Below are positions 24,973 to 34,749 of a DNA stretch of 64,000 bases, piece by piece. How positions within the stretch are numbered: position 1 is the stretch's first letter; every line of letters starts with the position of its first letter. The notes under the pieces are model-generated. The model saw only the letters and a program-made list of their open reading frames with translations. It was not told where the DNA came from and made no database searches. The stretch is from positions 37,002 through 101,001 of the forward strand of contig CANRNU010000002.1 of NCBI GenBank assembly GCA_947632005.1, read 5' to 3'. The stretch is from an uncultured Oscillospiraceae bacterium (GTDB lineage Bacteria > Bacillota > Clostridia > Oscillospirales > Oscillospiraceae). The translations under genes and the position numbers were made by a program.

Positions 24973-25482
24973 ATGCTCATGGCGTATAAGGGAAAGACCC
25001 CGGCCCTGGACGGGACGGTGTTTCTGGCGGCGGGCGCCGCGGTGATCGGCGATGTGACGGTGGGGGAGGACTCCTCCGTGTGGTTCGGCGCGGTTATCCG
25101 GGGGGACAACGAGCCCATCGTCATCGGCCGCCGGACCAGCATTCAGGACAACGCCACCCTTCACGCGGACCCGGGACACCCGCTGACCGTCGGGGATGAC
25201 GTGACGGTGGGGCACAATGCGGTGGTACACGGCTGCACCGTCAAGGACGGCGCGCTCATCGGCATGGGCGCGGTGGTGCTGGATGACGCGGTGATCGGCG
25301 AGTACTCCATCGTGGGGGCCGGGGCCGTGGTCACCGCCCGGACGGTGGTGCCGCCCTGCTCGCTGGTGGTGGGTGCCCCGGCCAGGGTGATCAGGACGGA
25401 CCAGCAGGGCCAGAGAGAGTCGAACCTGGCCAACGCCGCCGGGTATGTGGCCCGAAAAAATGCCTATCTTGCCGGGGAGTGA
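24973..25482 (+). CDS. Gamma-class carbonic anhydrase family protein
   Basis: A 169-residue left-handed beta-helix protein built from hexapeptide repeats. It has the gamma-CA/PaaY-like layout: SVWFGAVIRGDNEPIVIGRRTSIQDNATLHAD followed by VGHNAVVHGCTV and LIGMGAVVLD. His residues in LHAD, GHNAVVH match the zinc ligands of the family. It could hydrate CO2, but many close homologues show weak or no activity. AAGGAG is 10 bases upstream. Confidence 0.9.
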   Translation: MLMAYKGKTPALDGTVFLAAGAAVIGDVTVGEDSSVWFGAVIRGDNEPIVIGRRTSIQDNATLHADPGHPLTVGDDVTVGHNAVVHGCTVKDGALIGMGAVVLDDAVIGEYSIVGAGAVVTARTVVPPCSLVVGAPARVIRTDQQGQRESNLANAAGYVARKNAYLAGE

Positions 25483-25508
25483 CCGGCGGAGCAGAGAGGA
25501 TGTAAACG

Positions 25509-26378
25509 ATGAAAGGCATTATTTTGGCCGGGGGCATGGGTACCCGCCTGTACCCCATGACAAAGGTGACCAGCAAGCAGCTGCTGCCCATCTATGACAA
25601 ACCCATGATCTACTACCCCATGAGCGTGCTGATGCTGGCGGGTATCCGGGAGGTGCTGGTGATCTCCACCCCCGCCGATCTGCCTCGGTACCGGGAGCTT
25701 TTGGGAGATGGAGAGCGCCTGGGCATGACCATCAGCTACATCGCCCAGAAGACGCCCCGGGGCCTGGCGGATGCGTTCATTCTGGGGGAGGAGTTCCTCG
25801 GCGGGGACACGGTCTGCCTCATCCTGGGGGACAACGTCTTTTACGGACAGGCTCTCTCCAGCTATCTGCGCCAGGGCGAGGCCCTGACGGAGGGCGCGAT
25901 GGTGTTCGCCTATCCGGTGAAGGACCCCAGCCGCTTCGGCGTGGCGGAGTTCGACAGCTCCGGCCGGGTGGTGTCCCTGGAGGAAAAGCCGGAGCGGCCC
26001 CGCAGCCGCTACGCTGTGCCGGGGCTGTATTTCTATGACAATACGGTGGTGGACATCGCCAAGGGCGTGAGCCCATCGCCCCGGGGCGAGATCGAGATCA
26101 CGGCCATCAACAACGAATACCTGACCCGGGGGCGGCTGAAGGCCATCCGGGTGGGCCGTGGCATGGCCTGGCTGGATACCGGCTCCCCGGAGGGGCTTTT
26201 GAGCGCGGCCCAGTTCGTCCAGACGGTCCAGGAACGGCAGGGCTTTTACATCGCCTGCCTGGAGGAGATCGCCTGGCGGCAGAAATGGATCGGCATGGAG
26301 CAGCTTCTGGCCATGGGCCGGGAGCTGGCCATGACCGATTACGGCCAATACCTGCTGAGCTTGCCGGATGAGCTGTGA
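25509..26378 (+). CDS. rmlA: Glucose-1-phosphate thymidylyltransferase
   Basis: A 289-residue nucleotidyltransferase making dTDP-glucose, the first step to dTDP-rhamnose. Motifs: [35 protein letters not shown] (residues 3-37), [29 protein letters not shown] and [16 protein letters not shown]. The rmlBCD genes are not in the window, so this is a detached copy, 26 bases after the carbonic anhydrase gene and likely co-transcribed. GAGAGGATG lies upstream of the ATG. Confidence 0.95.
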   Translation: MKGIILAGGMGTRLYPMTKVTSKQLLPIYDKPMIYYPMSVLMLAGIREVLVISTPADLPRYRELLGDGERLGMTISYIAQKTPRGLADAFILGEEFLGGDTVCLILGDNVFYGQALSSYLRQGEALTEGAMVFAYPVKDPSRFGVAEFDSSGRVVSLEEKPERPRSRYAVPGLYFYDNTVVDIAKGVSPSPRGEIEITAINNEYLTRGRLKAIRVGRGMAWLDTGSPEGLLSAAQFVQTVQERQGFYIACLEEIAWRQKWIGMEQLLAMGRELAMTDYGQYLLSLPDEL

Positions 26379-26465
26379 CAGCTGCGGCTGCCGGGTGGGT
26401 AAAGTGCCCAAAAAGCTGCGGGAAAAACTGTGGAATTATTTGACAGGGTCCGGACGGTTTTCTCT

Positions 26466-26494
26466 TTGACATGTCCACAACATGTTGTTATAAT
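26466..26494 (+). promoter_or_regulatory. Consensus promoter with internal palindrome, 5'-nucleotidase gene
   Basis: TTGACA (26466-26471), 17-base spacer, TATAAT (26489-26494). Within the spacer ACATGT (26469-26474) and ACATGT (26480-26485) form a near-perfect inverted repeat over 17 bases, a possible operator. Confidence 0.85.
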
Positions 26495-26546
26495 TGTGGC
26501 AGCAGGACCACAAGATAAGGATATCCATATTTTAAGGAGGAATAAT

Positions 26547-28283
26547 ATGAAGAAACTGCTTTCCCTTCTGATGGTGCTGGCGATGGTGCTGAGCCTGGCT
26601 GTGCCCGCGTTCGCGGACGAGGCCGAGGGCGAGACCGTCACGGTACTGTACACCAACGACGTGCACACCTACATCGACAAGGACCTGAACTACACCGTGG
26701 CCGCTCAGTACCGGGATACCCTGGACAATGTCCTGCTGGTGGACGCCGGTGACCACATCCAGGGCACTGCCTACGGCTCTATGGACAAGGGCAGGACCAT
26801 CATTGATCTGATGAACGCTGCGGGCTATGACGTGGCCACTCTGGGCAACCATGAGTTCGACTACGGCATGGAGGGCTGCATGAACGCCATCGAGTGGGCC
26901 GAGTTCCCCTATATTTCCTGCAACTTCTATGAGGAAGCCGACGGCGTGAAGGGGGACAACGTGCTGGACGCTTACAAGGTCTTTGAACTCGGCGGCCAGA
27001 AGATCGCCTTCATCGGCGTCACCACCCCGGAGAGCTTCACCAAGTCTACCCCTTCCTACTTCCAGGATGAGGACGGCAACTACATCTACGGCATCGCCGG
27101 CGGCGAGGACGGCACCGACCTGTACGAGACCGTGCAGGAGGCCATCGACGAGGCTTCCGCCGAGGCGGACGTGATCATCGGCCTGGGCCACCTGGGCGTG
27201 GACCCGGCCTCCAGGCCCTGGACCAGCGAGGAAGTCATCGCCAATACCACCGGCTTTGACGCCTTCATCGACGGCCACTCCCACACGGAGCTCCCCATGC
27301 AGGAGGTGGAGGACGCCGAGGGCAACATCGTCATTCTCACCCAGACCGGCAGCTACTTCAACAACCTGGGCCAGATGACCATCGCCCCGGACGGGACCAT
27401 CACCACCGAGCTGCTCACGCCTGCCGATGTGAAGGCCGCCCTGTATGACAACATGGTCGCCGGCCTCTATTCCGGCGAGCTCACCGCCGCCGCGCTGGAG
27501 CCCAGCGTGGAGAAGATCCAGTCCGGCTGGATCGACAGTGTGAACGAAGAGCTTGGCCAGGTCATCGGCACCACGGAGGACGTGCTGGACAACTACACCG
27601 AGGACGGCACCCGTCTGGTCCGCAGCCAGGAGACCAACTCCGGCGACTTCGCGGCTGACGCGCTGTATTACCTGTTCGACCAGACCAGCATCGTGGACGG
27701 CTATCCCGTGGATATGGCCATCATGAACGGCGGCGGCATCCGCAACGAGGCCATCACCGGCGACATCAGCTATCTGACCTGCAAGAACATGCACACCTTC
27801 GGCAACGTGGCCTGCTTCATCCAGGTCACCGGCCAGCAGATCCTGGACGCGCTGGAGTTCGGCGCCCGAGGCGTTGGCACCGGCGAGGAGATCGGCGGAT
27901 TCCTCCATGTCTCCGGCGCCAAGTACACCATCGACACCAGCATCGAGTCCTCCGTCACCATGGATGACAAGGGCGTGTTCACCGGCGTTGAGGGCGAGTA
28001 CCGGGTCAAAGACGTGCAGATCCTGGACCACGCGACCGGCGAATATGTGGATCTGGACCCGGAGGCCACATACAACCTGGCCGGGTACAACTACACCCTG
28101 CGTGACCTGGGCGACGGCTTCTCCATGTTTGACGGCGCCACGAACATCCTGGACTATGTGATGGAGGACTACATGGTCCTGGCCAACTATGTCCAGTCCT
28201 TTGAGGACACCGACGGCGACGGCCTGCCCAATGTGACCGGGTATGAGAACCTGGAGGGCGAGGGCCGCATCACCATCGAGTGA
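26547..28283 (+). CDS. Secreted bifunctional metallophosphatase/5'-nucleotidase
   Basis: A 578-residue secreted enzyme. Residues 1-23 are a signal peptide ending AFA before DEAEGE. The metallophosphatase domain has the metal ligands TNDVHT (about 34-39), DAGDHIQG, GNHEFDYG and GHSHTELP. The C-terminal 5'-nucleotidase domain has the substrate motif NGGGIRN. It hydrolyses extracellular nucleotides or UDP-sugars to salvage phosphate and nucleoside. No LPXTG anchor is visible. AAGGAGG lies 8 bases upstream of the ATG. Confidence 0.93.
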   Translation: MKKLLSLLMVLAMVLSLAVPAFADEAEGETVTVLYTNDVHTYIDKDLNYTVAAQYRDTLDNVLLVDAGDHIQGTAYGSMDKGRTIIDLMNAAGYDVATLGNHEFDYGMEGCMNAIEWAEFPYISCNFYEEADGVKGDNVLDAYKVFELGGQKIAFIGVTTPESFTKSTPSYFQDEDGNYIYGIAGGEDGTDLYETVQEAIDEASAEADVIIGLGHLGVDPASRPWTSEEVIANTTGFDAFIDGHSHTELPMQEVEDAEGNIVILTQTGSYFNNLGQMTIAPDGTITTELLTPADVKAALYDNMVAGLYSGELTAAALEPSVEKIQSGWIDSVNEELGQVIGTTEDVLDNYTEDGTRLVRSQETNSGDFAADALYYLFDQTSIVDGYPVDMAIMNGGGIRNEAITGDISYLTCKNMHTFGNVACFIQVTGQQILDALEFGARGVGTGEEIGGFLHVSGAKYTIDTSIESSVTMDDKGVFTGVEGEYRVKDVQILDHATGEYVDLDPEATYNLAGYNYTLRDLGDGFSMFDGATNILDYVMEDYMVLANYVQSFEDTDGDGLPNVTGYENLEGEGRITIE

Positions 28284-28301
28284 GCGATCCCTGACACAGC
28301 A

Positions 28302-28328
28302 AGGCCCCGGCTCTCTGAGCCGGGGCTT
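28302..28328 (+). terminator. Terminator after the 5'-nucleotidase gene
   Basis: A 10-bp GC stem (GCCCCGGCTC/GAGCCGGGGC) with a short loop followed by TTTCTCTT. Confidence 0.85.
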
Positions 28329-28417
28329 TCTCTTATGGGCGCGGCCTTGCTTTTTCAAAATAGGGCCGGTATAATGATTTTTGATGTCGGCAGACAAAGA
28401 ACGGGGGCGTGAAAAAG

Positions 28418-30037
28418 ATGGAGACTGGCGCCACATGGAAGGGCTGGAAGGTGGTCCGGGTCATTGGCCGGGGCAGCTTCGGCACGGTGTACGAGATCGA
28501 GCGGGATGTGCTGGGCACGGTGGAAAAGGCCGCCCTGAAGCACATCACCATCCCCCGGGACGAGAACGAGACGGAAGAGCTGCTGGGGGACGGCTATGAC
28601 ATGACCAGCATCTCCCGGCGGTATGACAAGTACCTGAAGGACATCGTCCGGGAGTACACCATCATGGCGTCCCTGAGGGGGAACACCAACATCGTCATCT
28701 GCGACGATGTTGAATACAGTCCCCGGGAAGGTGGCGTGGGCTGGGAGATCTTCATCCGGATGGAGCTTCTAACCCCCATCCTGCGGGTTATGGACCAGTA
28801 TGGACGGCCAGAGGACGCGGTATGGATGGGGACAGACCTGTGCCATGCGCTGGCGCTGTGCGGCGAGCAGCACATCATCCACCGGGACATCAAGCCCCAG
28901 AACATCTTCGTGGACCGGCGGGGCCAGTACAAGCTGGGAGATTTCGGCGTGGCGAAGGTGGCGTCCCGGACCACGGCGGGGACCCGGGTGGGGACGTTTC
29001 GATACATGGCGCCGGAGGTATACCACGGCCAGCCCTACGGAGCGGCGGCGGACATCTACTCCCTGGGGCTGGTGCTGTATTGGATGCTGAACAGGCGGCG
29101 TGGCCCCTTCGTGCTGCTGCCGCCGGAGACGCCCACGGCGAGGCAGGAGGAGGACGCCCAGGCCCGGCGGCTGCGTGGGGAGCCCCTGCCGCCCCCGGCG
29201 GACGGGAGCGAGGAGCTGAAACGTGTCGTGCTGAGAGCATGTGCCTACGCGCCGGAGGACCGGTATCGCGACGCGGGAGCCATGCTGGCGGACCTGCAGG
29301 CCCTGGCGGACACGGAGCCACCGGTGACCGGGGACGAGACAGTAGAGGTGGAGGAGACGGTGGTCCAGCCGGCGTCCGCCCCCGCGGCGGCGGAGACGGT
29401 ATACGTGGACATGGGCCCGGAGGAGACCGTAGGCCCGGAGGTGACGGAGCCAGCGCCGGAGGAAAAGGCGTCGCCCGACCAGCCGGCGTATCCTGTCTGG
29501 GAGACGCCTGCGCCTCGGACGGATGGGAGAGGCCGTGGCGTGACACCGCCGGAGAAGCGCCGCAGGATGCCGTGGCTTCTGGCGGTTGCCCTTGTGCTGG
29601 GGACCGCTGCGGCGACCTTCCTGGTCCTGGTGCTGTGGCACGGGCGCTCGTCCGGGACCGATGGACAGGACGCCGGCAGCGCTGTCGTCGATGTGGCGCC
29701 CGGCATCTTCACCGAAGTGACGGCCGAGACCGCTGACGGCACGAATGTGACCGGCAGCCTGACCATCACCCAGGGCACACAGCGGCCAGAGGAGATCCCC
29801 GAGACGTCGGAGGTGGTCCTGCTGGACATCTCCTGGACCGACGAGGAGGGGATGAGCGAGCCGCTGTATATCACCGTCAGCGACCCCCGCTTCCCGGACG
29901 ACAGCGGTGTGGCGGTATATCATTACGGCGACGCCGGGCGGTGGGATGGTCTCGGCGCGTTCAAGATCGTCAGCAACTCCGTCACATTCCTGGCTACTGA
30001 CCTGTCCCCCTTTGCATTCCAGGTCCTGGGGCCCTGA
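28418..30037 (+). CDS. Membrane-anchored Hanks-type Ser/Thr protein kinase
   Basis: A 539-residue kinase. N-terminal catalytic domain (about 10-300) has GRGSFG (17-22), catalytic Lys41, HRDIKPQN (155-162), DFG (175-177) and APE (198-200), so it should be active. A Pro/Glu-rich linker (300-380) leads to one membrane helix (385-407) and a 130-residue outer domain without PASTA repeats. Start is uncertain: GTG 28409 is an in-frame alternative and the ribosome site is weak. A PP2C partner phosphatase is not in the window. The outer domain may sense an unknown ligand. Confidence 0.9.
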   Translation: METGATWKGWKVVRVIGRGSFGTVYEIERDVLGTVEKAALKHITIPRDENETEELLGDGYDMTSISRRYDKYLKDIVREYTIMASLRGNTNIVICDDVEYSPREGGVGWEIFIRMELLTPILRVMDQYGRPEDAVWMGTDLCHALALCGEQHIIHRDIKPQNIFVDRRGQYKLGDFGVAKVASRTTAGTRVGTFRYMAPEVYHGQPYGAAADIYSLGLVLYWMLNRRRGPFVLLPPETPTARQEEDAQARRLRGEPLPPPADGSEELKRVVLRACAYAPEDRYRDAGAMLADLQALADTEPPVTGDETVEVEETVVQPASAPAAAETVYVDMGPEETVGPEVTEPAPEEKASPDQPAYPVWETPAPRTDGRGRGVTPPEKRRRMPWLLAVALVLGTAAATFLVLVLWHGRSSGTDGQDAGSAVVDVAPGIFTEVTAETADGTNVTGSLTITQGTQRPEEIPETSEVVLLDISWTDEEGMSEPLYITVSDPRFPDDSGVAVYHYGDAGRWDGLGAFKIVSNSVTFLATDLSPFAFQVLGP

Positions 30038-30067
30038 GCCGCCAGAGACGGAAGACATTGAATTGAT

Positions 30068-30245
30068 CAGACTGTCAAAGAAGGATGAATGAGAGCGAAG
30101 CCCGGTCAGGGCGAGCCGCGCGGCATTCCCGCGCGTCAATCCAAAAGCCGCTGTATGACAGGCTTTTGGATTATGCCGGCGGGATCCACTCTCGCCGAGC
30201 AGATCCGATCAGAGCGGTCAAAAACTTGTTTTTTGACAAGCTCAA
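30068..30245 (+). repeat. Dispersed intergenic repeat, copy A
   Basis: Begins CAGACTGTCAAAG and ends TTTTTTGACAAGCTCA, with blocks shared with 57385-57672: the AGCGAAG-CCGGTCAGG-CGAGCCG block, the hairpin AAAAGCCGCTGT...GGCTTTT, and GCCGGCGGGAT...CGCCGAGCAG...GAGCGGTCAAAAACT. Ends carry TGTCAAA/TTTGACA as short inverted repeats. It lies in a gap between convergent genes. A third partial copy is at 35638-35665. Confidence 0.7.
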
Positions 30246-30276
30246 CCGGGGCCCTGTCCAAGGACAGGGCCCCGGT
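30245..30276. terminator. Bidirectional terminator between kinase and aldo/keto reductase genes
   Basis: A perfect 15-bp stem (ACCGGGGCCCTGTCC/GGACAGGGCCCCGGT) with a 2-base gap, immediately after repeat copy A. Confidence 0.8.
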
Positions 30277-30293
30277 GAACTTGTGTCTGCCAG

Positions 30294-31250
30294 TCAGGCA
30301 GAGCCTTCCAGATATTGGGCGATGGCGGCGTCCAGGGCGGCGGCCTCGCCGTCTGTCAGGGACCAGTCGAAGGCGGCGGTGTTCTCCGCCACCCGGGGCC
30401 GGCTCTGGGCTCCCACGATGCAGGTGGACACGAAGTCCTTCCGGGCCGCCCAGTTCAGGGCGAACTGGGAGAGCGGCGTGCCGCCCCGGGCTGCGCTCAT
30501 GCCGTCCATGACCTTCAAAAGCTCCATGATCCGGGAGAACATGGGCTCCTGGAAGTGCTTGTAAAACCGGCTGCGGCTGTCCATGGGGTCATAGACCCTG
30601 GCCTGGCGGATGGCCCCGGAGAGGATGCCGCCGCCCAGGGAGCCGTAGGTCATCACGCCCATACCCCGGGCGGCTGCCCACTTCATCAGCGGCTCGTTGT
30701 CCCGGGCCACCATGGAGTACTGGACCTGGACGGCCTCGATGGGGCAGTACTGCCCGGCCTGCTCGATCTGCTCCCGGCTGAAATTGGATACCCCCACATG
30801 CCGGACCTTCCCCTGGGCCTTGAGCTCGTTGATGGCCCCCATGGTCTCGGAAAAGGGCACGCTCTCATCCGGCCAGTGGATGAGGTACAGGTCGATGTAG
30901 TCCGTCTGCAGATTTGTCAACGACTCCCCGCACTCCCGGAGGATGTTCTCCGGCCGGCCGCAACGGACATACTGGCCGTCGATGAAGTCGTTGCCGCACT
31001 TGGTGGCGATGATGACCTTTTCCCGGCAGCCCATGGCGTGGATGGCCTGGCCCACCAGTTTTTCCGCCGCGCCGGCGTTGTAGGCCGGGGCGGTGTCGAT
31101 GAAGCTGACGCCCAGCTCCACCGCCGCGCGGATGGCGTCCAGACGCATCTCCTCCGGCCGGTCGTCCCAGCCGGCTCCGCCGATGCCCCAGGTGCCCAGG
31201 GCCATCTCCGAGACCTCCATGCCGGTGTTTCCAAACAGCTTATACCGCAT
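30294..31250 (-). CDS. Aldo/keto reductase
   Basis: A 318-residue NADPH-dependent oxidoreductase of the AKR superfamily. Catalytic tetrad elements are visible: FIDTAPAYNAG (Asp, Tyr), VIIATKCGN (Lys) and LYLIHWPD (His). Substrate is unknown; many gut bacterial members act on sugars or small carbonyls. ATG 31250 is chosen because AAGGAGG is 9 bases upstream; longer frames add Arg/Lys-rich residues without match. Confidence 0.93.
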   Translation of the reverse strand: MRYKLFGNTGMEVSEMALGTWGIGGAGWDDRPEEMRLDAIRAAVELGVSFIDTAPAYNAGAAEKLVGQAIHAMGCREKVIIATKCGNDFIDGQYVRCGRPENILRECGESLTNLQTDYIDLYLIHWPDESVPFSETMGAINELKAQGKVRHVGVSNFSREQIEQAGQYCPIEAVQVQYSMVARDNEPLMKWAAARGMGVMTYGSLGGGILSGAIRQARVYDPMDSRSRFYKHFQEPMFSRIMELLKVMDGMSAARGGTPLSQFALNWAARKDFVSTCIVGAQSRPRVAENTAAFDWSLTDGEAAALDAAIAQYLEGSA

Positions 31251-31376
31251 CTGCGCATCCTCCTTCTGCCTGTCCCGCCGGACGGGCGTTTTTTCTTCCA
31301 TTGTACTCCTGTGTTGCAAGAGCTACAAGCGTTTTGTCCGGTGGGAGATGGGGAAATTTTTTCGTCCGCGTTCGTA

Positions 31377-31405
31377 TTTACTTGTTTGCGGGAATTTGAT
31401 AAAAT
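31377..31405 (+). promoter_or_regulatory. Probable promoter of the PocR/AraC gene
   Basis: TTTACT (31377-31382), 17-base spacer, TAAAAT (31400-31405), about 32 bases before the ATG. Confidence 0.5.
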
Positions 31406-31437
31406 CAGGGAAGAGGGGACGAAAGGAGTGACGGGAC

Positions 31438-32277
31438 ATGAAGGTACTGTTCAACAAGGATAAGCTGCTGCGGCTGGTGGGAAATCTCCAGACCTTTACG
31501 GGCATCAAGACCAGCATCTTTGACGGAGAGGGACGGGACATCCAGATCTTCGGCGGCCACCAGGAGTTCTGCCGGCTGATCAACGCGGAACCGGAGGGAC
31601 ACCGCCGGTGCGAGGAATGCGACGCCCGGGCCGTGGCGGCCTGCGCCGCCGCCCGGGGCGCGTACCGGTACCGGTGCCACCTGGGACTGTGTGAGGTGGC
31701 GCTGCCTCTGTACGAGAACGGCGTGCCCATCGCCTACCTGTCCTTCGGCCAGTATTTGGACAATTCGCCCATGGAGCGCCAGTGGGAGCGGAGCGAGCGG
31801 GCCCTGGATTGGTATACGGGGGACATGAAGGCCCTGCGGGAAGCGTTCTGGGCCCTGCGGCAGTATTCCTTTCAGGAGTCCACTGCCTACGCGGAGCTCC
31901 TGCAGGCCCTGACGGCCTATATCCTGGAGGAGGGCATCATCCGCTCGGCGGAGTATACGGACCTGCAGCGGCTGGAGATGTATCTGGACGAGCATTTTCG
32001 GGAGAACCTCCCCCTGAAAAAGATCGCCGCCGACCTGCACATGGGCACCACCAAGCTGTGCAGCCTCGCCCGGCAGCTCCCGGGGGGATTGTCGGTGACC
32101 CAGGCCGTCACCGCCCGGCGGATGGACGCGGCAAAGGCCATGCTCCGGCACGGAGACGCGCCGGTATCCGCCGTGGCCGAGGCGGTGGGGTACAGCGACT
32201 ACAACTATTTCACCAAGGTCTTCAAATGCCTCAGCGGCGTCACCCCCAGCGAATACCGTAAGCAAAACAGACAATGA
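31438..32277 (+). CDS. PocR sensory domain - AraC family transcription regulator
   Basis: A 279-residue regulator. Residues 1-160 are a PocR domain with conserved Cys positions (CRLINAEPEGHRRCEECDARAVAAC...YRCHLGLCE), a pocket thought to bind small hydrocarbons or polyols. Residues 180-279 are an AraC double helix-turn-helix ending AVGYSDYNYFTKVFKCLSGVTPSEYR. It sits 200 bases upstream of a sugar ABC importer in the same direction, so it probably activates that operon. GAAAGGAG lies before the ATG. Confidence 0.92.
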   Translation: MKVLFNKDKLLRLVGNLQTFTGIKTSIFDGEGRDIQIFGGHQEFCRLINAEPEGHRRCEECDARAVAACAAARGAYRYRCHLGLCEVALPLYENGVPIAYLSFGQYLDNSPMERQWERSERALDWYTGDMKALREAFWALRQYSFQESTAYAELLQALTAYILEEGIIRSAEYTDLQRLEMYLDEHFRENLPLKKIAADLHMGTTKLCSLARQLPGGLSVTQAVTARRMDAAKAMLRHGDAPVSAVAEAVGYSDYNYFTKVFKCLSGVTPSEYRKQNRQ

Positions 32278-32474
32278 CGCGAACTTGTGACAAATTGTGC
32301 AAATACACAGCTTTTAACGGATGATATTACTAATATTCGTTTGATTCTCCTATATTATGCCCCGGAAGTCAAGTACAATGGTCTTACCGCGAAGGTCTGC
32401 CGACGCGGTACATATGTGAGAAGGGGCATACGGCCCGCTATCTTAAAAAATTTTAAAAAAGGAGATCAACGAAA

Positions 32475-33746
32475 ATGAAGAAGCTTATCGCATTGCTGCT
32501 GGCTCTGACGATGGTGCTCTCCCTCGGCGCTGTGGCGTTTGCCGACGAGAAGACCGAGCTGAACGTCATCATCTCCCAGTACGGCAACAACACCCAGGAG
32601 TGGTGGGACAACGTGTTCGTACCCGGCTTCACCGAAGCCCATCCTGAGGTGGACCTGACGGTGGAGATCGTCTCCTGGAACGACATCTACACCGTGGTTT
32701 CCAACCGCATCACCAACAACGATGCCCCCGACATCCTGAACATCGACACCTTCGCCGACTATGTGGCCGACGATCTGCTGATGCCCGCCGAGGACTACAC
32801 CTCTGAGGACCTGAAGGCGAAGATCATCCCCAGCTTCTGGAATGCCAACGAGCTGGACGGCACCGTCTGGGCCCTGCCCATCCTGGCCTCTGTCCGGTCC
32901 CTGTTCTACAACAAGGACATCCTGGAGGCTGCCGGCGCCGAAGTGCCCACCACCTGGGACGAGGTGAAGGATGCCTGCGCCAAGATCCAGGAGTACGATC
33001 CTGACATCACCCCCTGGAGCCTTGACGTGTCCTCCGACGAAGGCCAGGCCGCGTTCGGTTACTACACCTGGAACAACGGCGGCGGCTTCGTGGACGAGAA
33101 CGGCGAGTGGGCTCTGAACAGCGAGGCCAACGTGGAAGCCCTCAACTTCATCAAGGAGATGGTGGACGCCGGCTACTGCTTCGCCGATCCCATGAACGCC
33201 ACCCGTTATCCCCAGCAGGACGCCTTCAACGCCGGCTCCCTGGCGATGATGATCGGCCCCTGCAACATGATCAGCGCTACCTCTGAGGTCAACTACGGCG
33301 TGGCTCCCATGCCCACCAACGGCGGCAACAGCCCCGTGGCCTTCGGCGTGTGCGACCGTCTGATGGCCTTCAAGGACGACGACGCTCCCGATCAGGACGC
33401 CCGTACCGCTGCCATCAGCGCCTTCTTCGATTACTTCTACGATCAGGAAGTGTACTCCGAGTACATGGTGTATGAAGGCTTCCTGCCTGTCACCAGCGAC
33501 GCGTCCGAGTACCTGCCCGAGAACGCCGAGAAGTTCAACAAGTGCGAGGCCAACGGCGGCACGCCCGGTGAGAACGACTACTTCGCCACCTGGTGCGGCA
33601 TGCTGGCCGACTGCGACTTCTATCCCGCTTCCCGCGCCGAGTGGATCGACGTGAAGCAGGGCGTCATCGACGCCGAGCAGCAGGTCCTCGAGGGCGAGGA
33701 TGCCCAGGAGGTCCTGGATGCTCTCCAGGAGGACATCGCCGGCTGA
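32475..33746 (+). CDS. Extracellular sugar-binding protein of ABC importer
   Basis: A 423-residue family 1 solute-binding protein. Residues 1-23 are a signal peptide ending VAFA before DEKTE. No lipobox Cys follows, which is unusual for a Gram-positive importer. Typical SBP features: WWDNVFVPGFTEAHPEVDLTVEIVSWND, APDILNIDTFADYVAD and PTTWDEVKDACAKIQE. It should deliver a sugar or oligosaccharide to the two permeases that follow. AAAGGAG is 9 bases upstream. Codon use is strongly biased, as expected for high expression. Confidence 0.93.
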   Translation: MKKLIALLLALTMVLSLGAVAFADEKTELNVIISQYGNNTQEWWDNVFVPGFTEAHPEVDLTVEIVSWNDIYTVVSNRITNNDAPDILNIDTFADYVADDLLMPAEDYTSEDLKAKIIPSFWNANELDGTVWALPILASVRSLFYNKDILEAAGAEVPTTWDEVKDACAKIQEYDPDITPWSLDVSSDEGQAAFGYYTWNNGGGFVDENGEWALNSEANVEALNFIKEMVDAGYCFADPMNATRYPQQDAFNAGSLAMMIGPCNMISATSEVNYGVAPMPTNGGNSPVAFGVCDRLMAFKDDDAPDQDARTAAISAFFDYFYDQEVYSEYMVYEGFLPVTSDASEYLPENAEKFNKCEANGGTPGENDYFATWCGMLADCDFYPASRAEWIDVKQGVIDAEQQVLEGEDAQEVLDALQEDIAG

Positions 33747-33858
33747 GGCTGACGAACATCACACGCGAACCCTGTGCAAATGACCCGAGGGGCCGGACGT
33801 GGTCCGGCCCCTCTTTGCCAACCGCGGCGGTTCCCTCATCCTGGAAAAGGGGGTAAAA

Positions 33859-34749
33859 ATGAGAAAAAGCAAGTTTAAAAAGGTAGAGCCCTATATCTGG
33901 ATGCTGCCCAGCATCATCCTGATGCTGTCGATGATCGCCGTGCCGGTGGTCACCGTGTTCCGGCTGTCCGTGTCGGAAATCAGCCGGTCCGGCGTGGTGA
34001 AGGGGTTCGCCGGCATGGAGAACTTCGAGGCGATCTTCTCCTCGTCCAAGTTCTGGCACACCCTCCAGAACACCCTGGTATGGACGGTGGTGGTGGTGGG
34101 CATGTCCACGATCCTGGGATTCATCATCGCCATGGTGCTCAATCAGAAATTCGTGGGCCGGAAGATCGTCCGGGCCATCGTGGTGTTCCCCTGGGCGACC
34201 AGCCTGATCATCCAGTCCATCGTCTGGAAATACATCATTTCCGCTGACTTTGGCTCCCTGAACGTGATCCTGAAAAAGCTGGGCATCATCAGCCAGAATA
34301 TCAACTGGACCCCCAGCGCCGCGGCCTATTTCGCCTGGGAGTGCTGGATCGGCATCTTCGTCACCATCCCCTTCGTCACGTTCTGCGTGCTGTCTGGCCT
34401 GCAGAGCATCGACGACACCTACTATGAGGCGGCGGAGATCGACGGCGCCGGCTTCTGGCGGAAGCTGACCAGCATCACCCTGCCTCTGCTGAAGCCCAGC
34501 CTCACGGTGAGCACGGTGCTGAACATCATCTATGTGTTCAATTCCTTCCCCATCATCTGGACCATCACCAAGGGCGACCCGGCGGACAAGACCCATACCC
34601 TGGCCACATATCTTTATAAACTGGCCTTCACCAACGGACGCATGGGCCAGGCGGCCGCCGTGTCCGTGGTGGGCTTCGTCATACTGTGTATCTGCGCAGG
34701 CATTTACATGGTGCTCAGCCTGAAGGCGGAAAAGGAGGATCAGCTATGA
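33859..34749 (+). CDS. Sugar ABC transporter permease, MalF/UgpA type
   Basis: A 296-residue inner-membrane permease with six helices. The EAA loop reads YYEAAEIDGAGFWRKLTSITLPLLKPSL (about 192-219), which docks on the ATPase. Partner of the next gene, with ATGA overlap. The ATG has AAAAGGGGG about 5 bases upstream. Lies 112 bases after the binding-protein gene. Confidence 0.93.
   Translation: MRKSKFKKVEPYIWMLPSIILMLSMIAVPVVTVFRLSVSEISRSGVVKGFAGMENFEAIFSSSKFWHTLQNTLVWTVVVVGMSTILGFIIAMVLNQKFVGRKIVRAIVVFPWATSLIIQSIVWKYIISADFGSLNVILKKLGIISQNINWTPSAAAYFAWECWIGIFVTIPFVTFCVLSGLQSIDDTYYEAAEIDGAGFWRKLTSITLPLLKPSLTVSTVLNIIYVFNSFPIIWTITKGDPADKTHTLATYLYKLAFTNGRMGQAAAVSVVGFVILCICAGIYMVLSLKAEKEDQL

Noticed and set aside
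25509..26378. dTDP-rhamnose or capsule cluster around rmlA
   Set aside because: No rmlB, rmlC, rmlD or glycosyltransferase gene is nearby; rmlA stands alone.
26532..28436. A 634-codon minus-strand frame opposite the 5'-nucleotidase gene
   Set aside because: No recognisable motif or ribosome site; the plus-strand gene has signal peptide, promoter and catalytic motifs.
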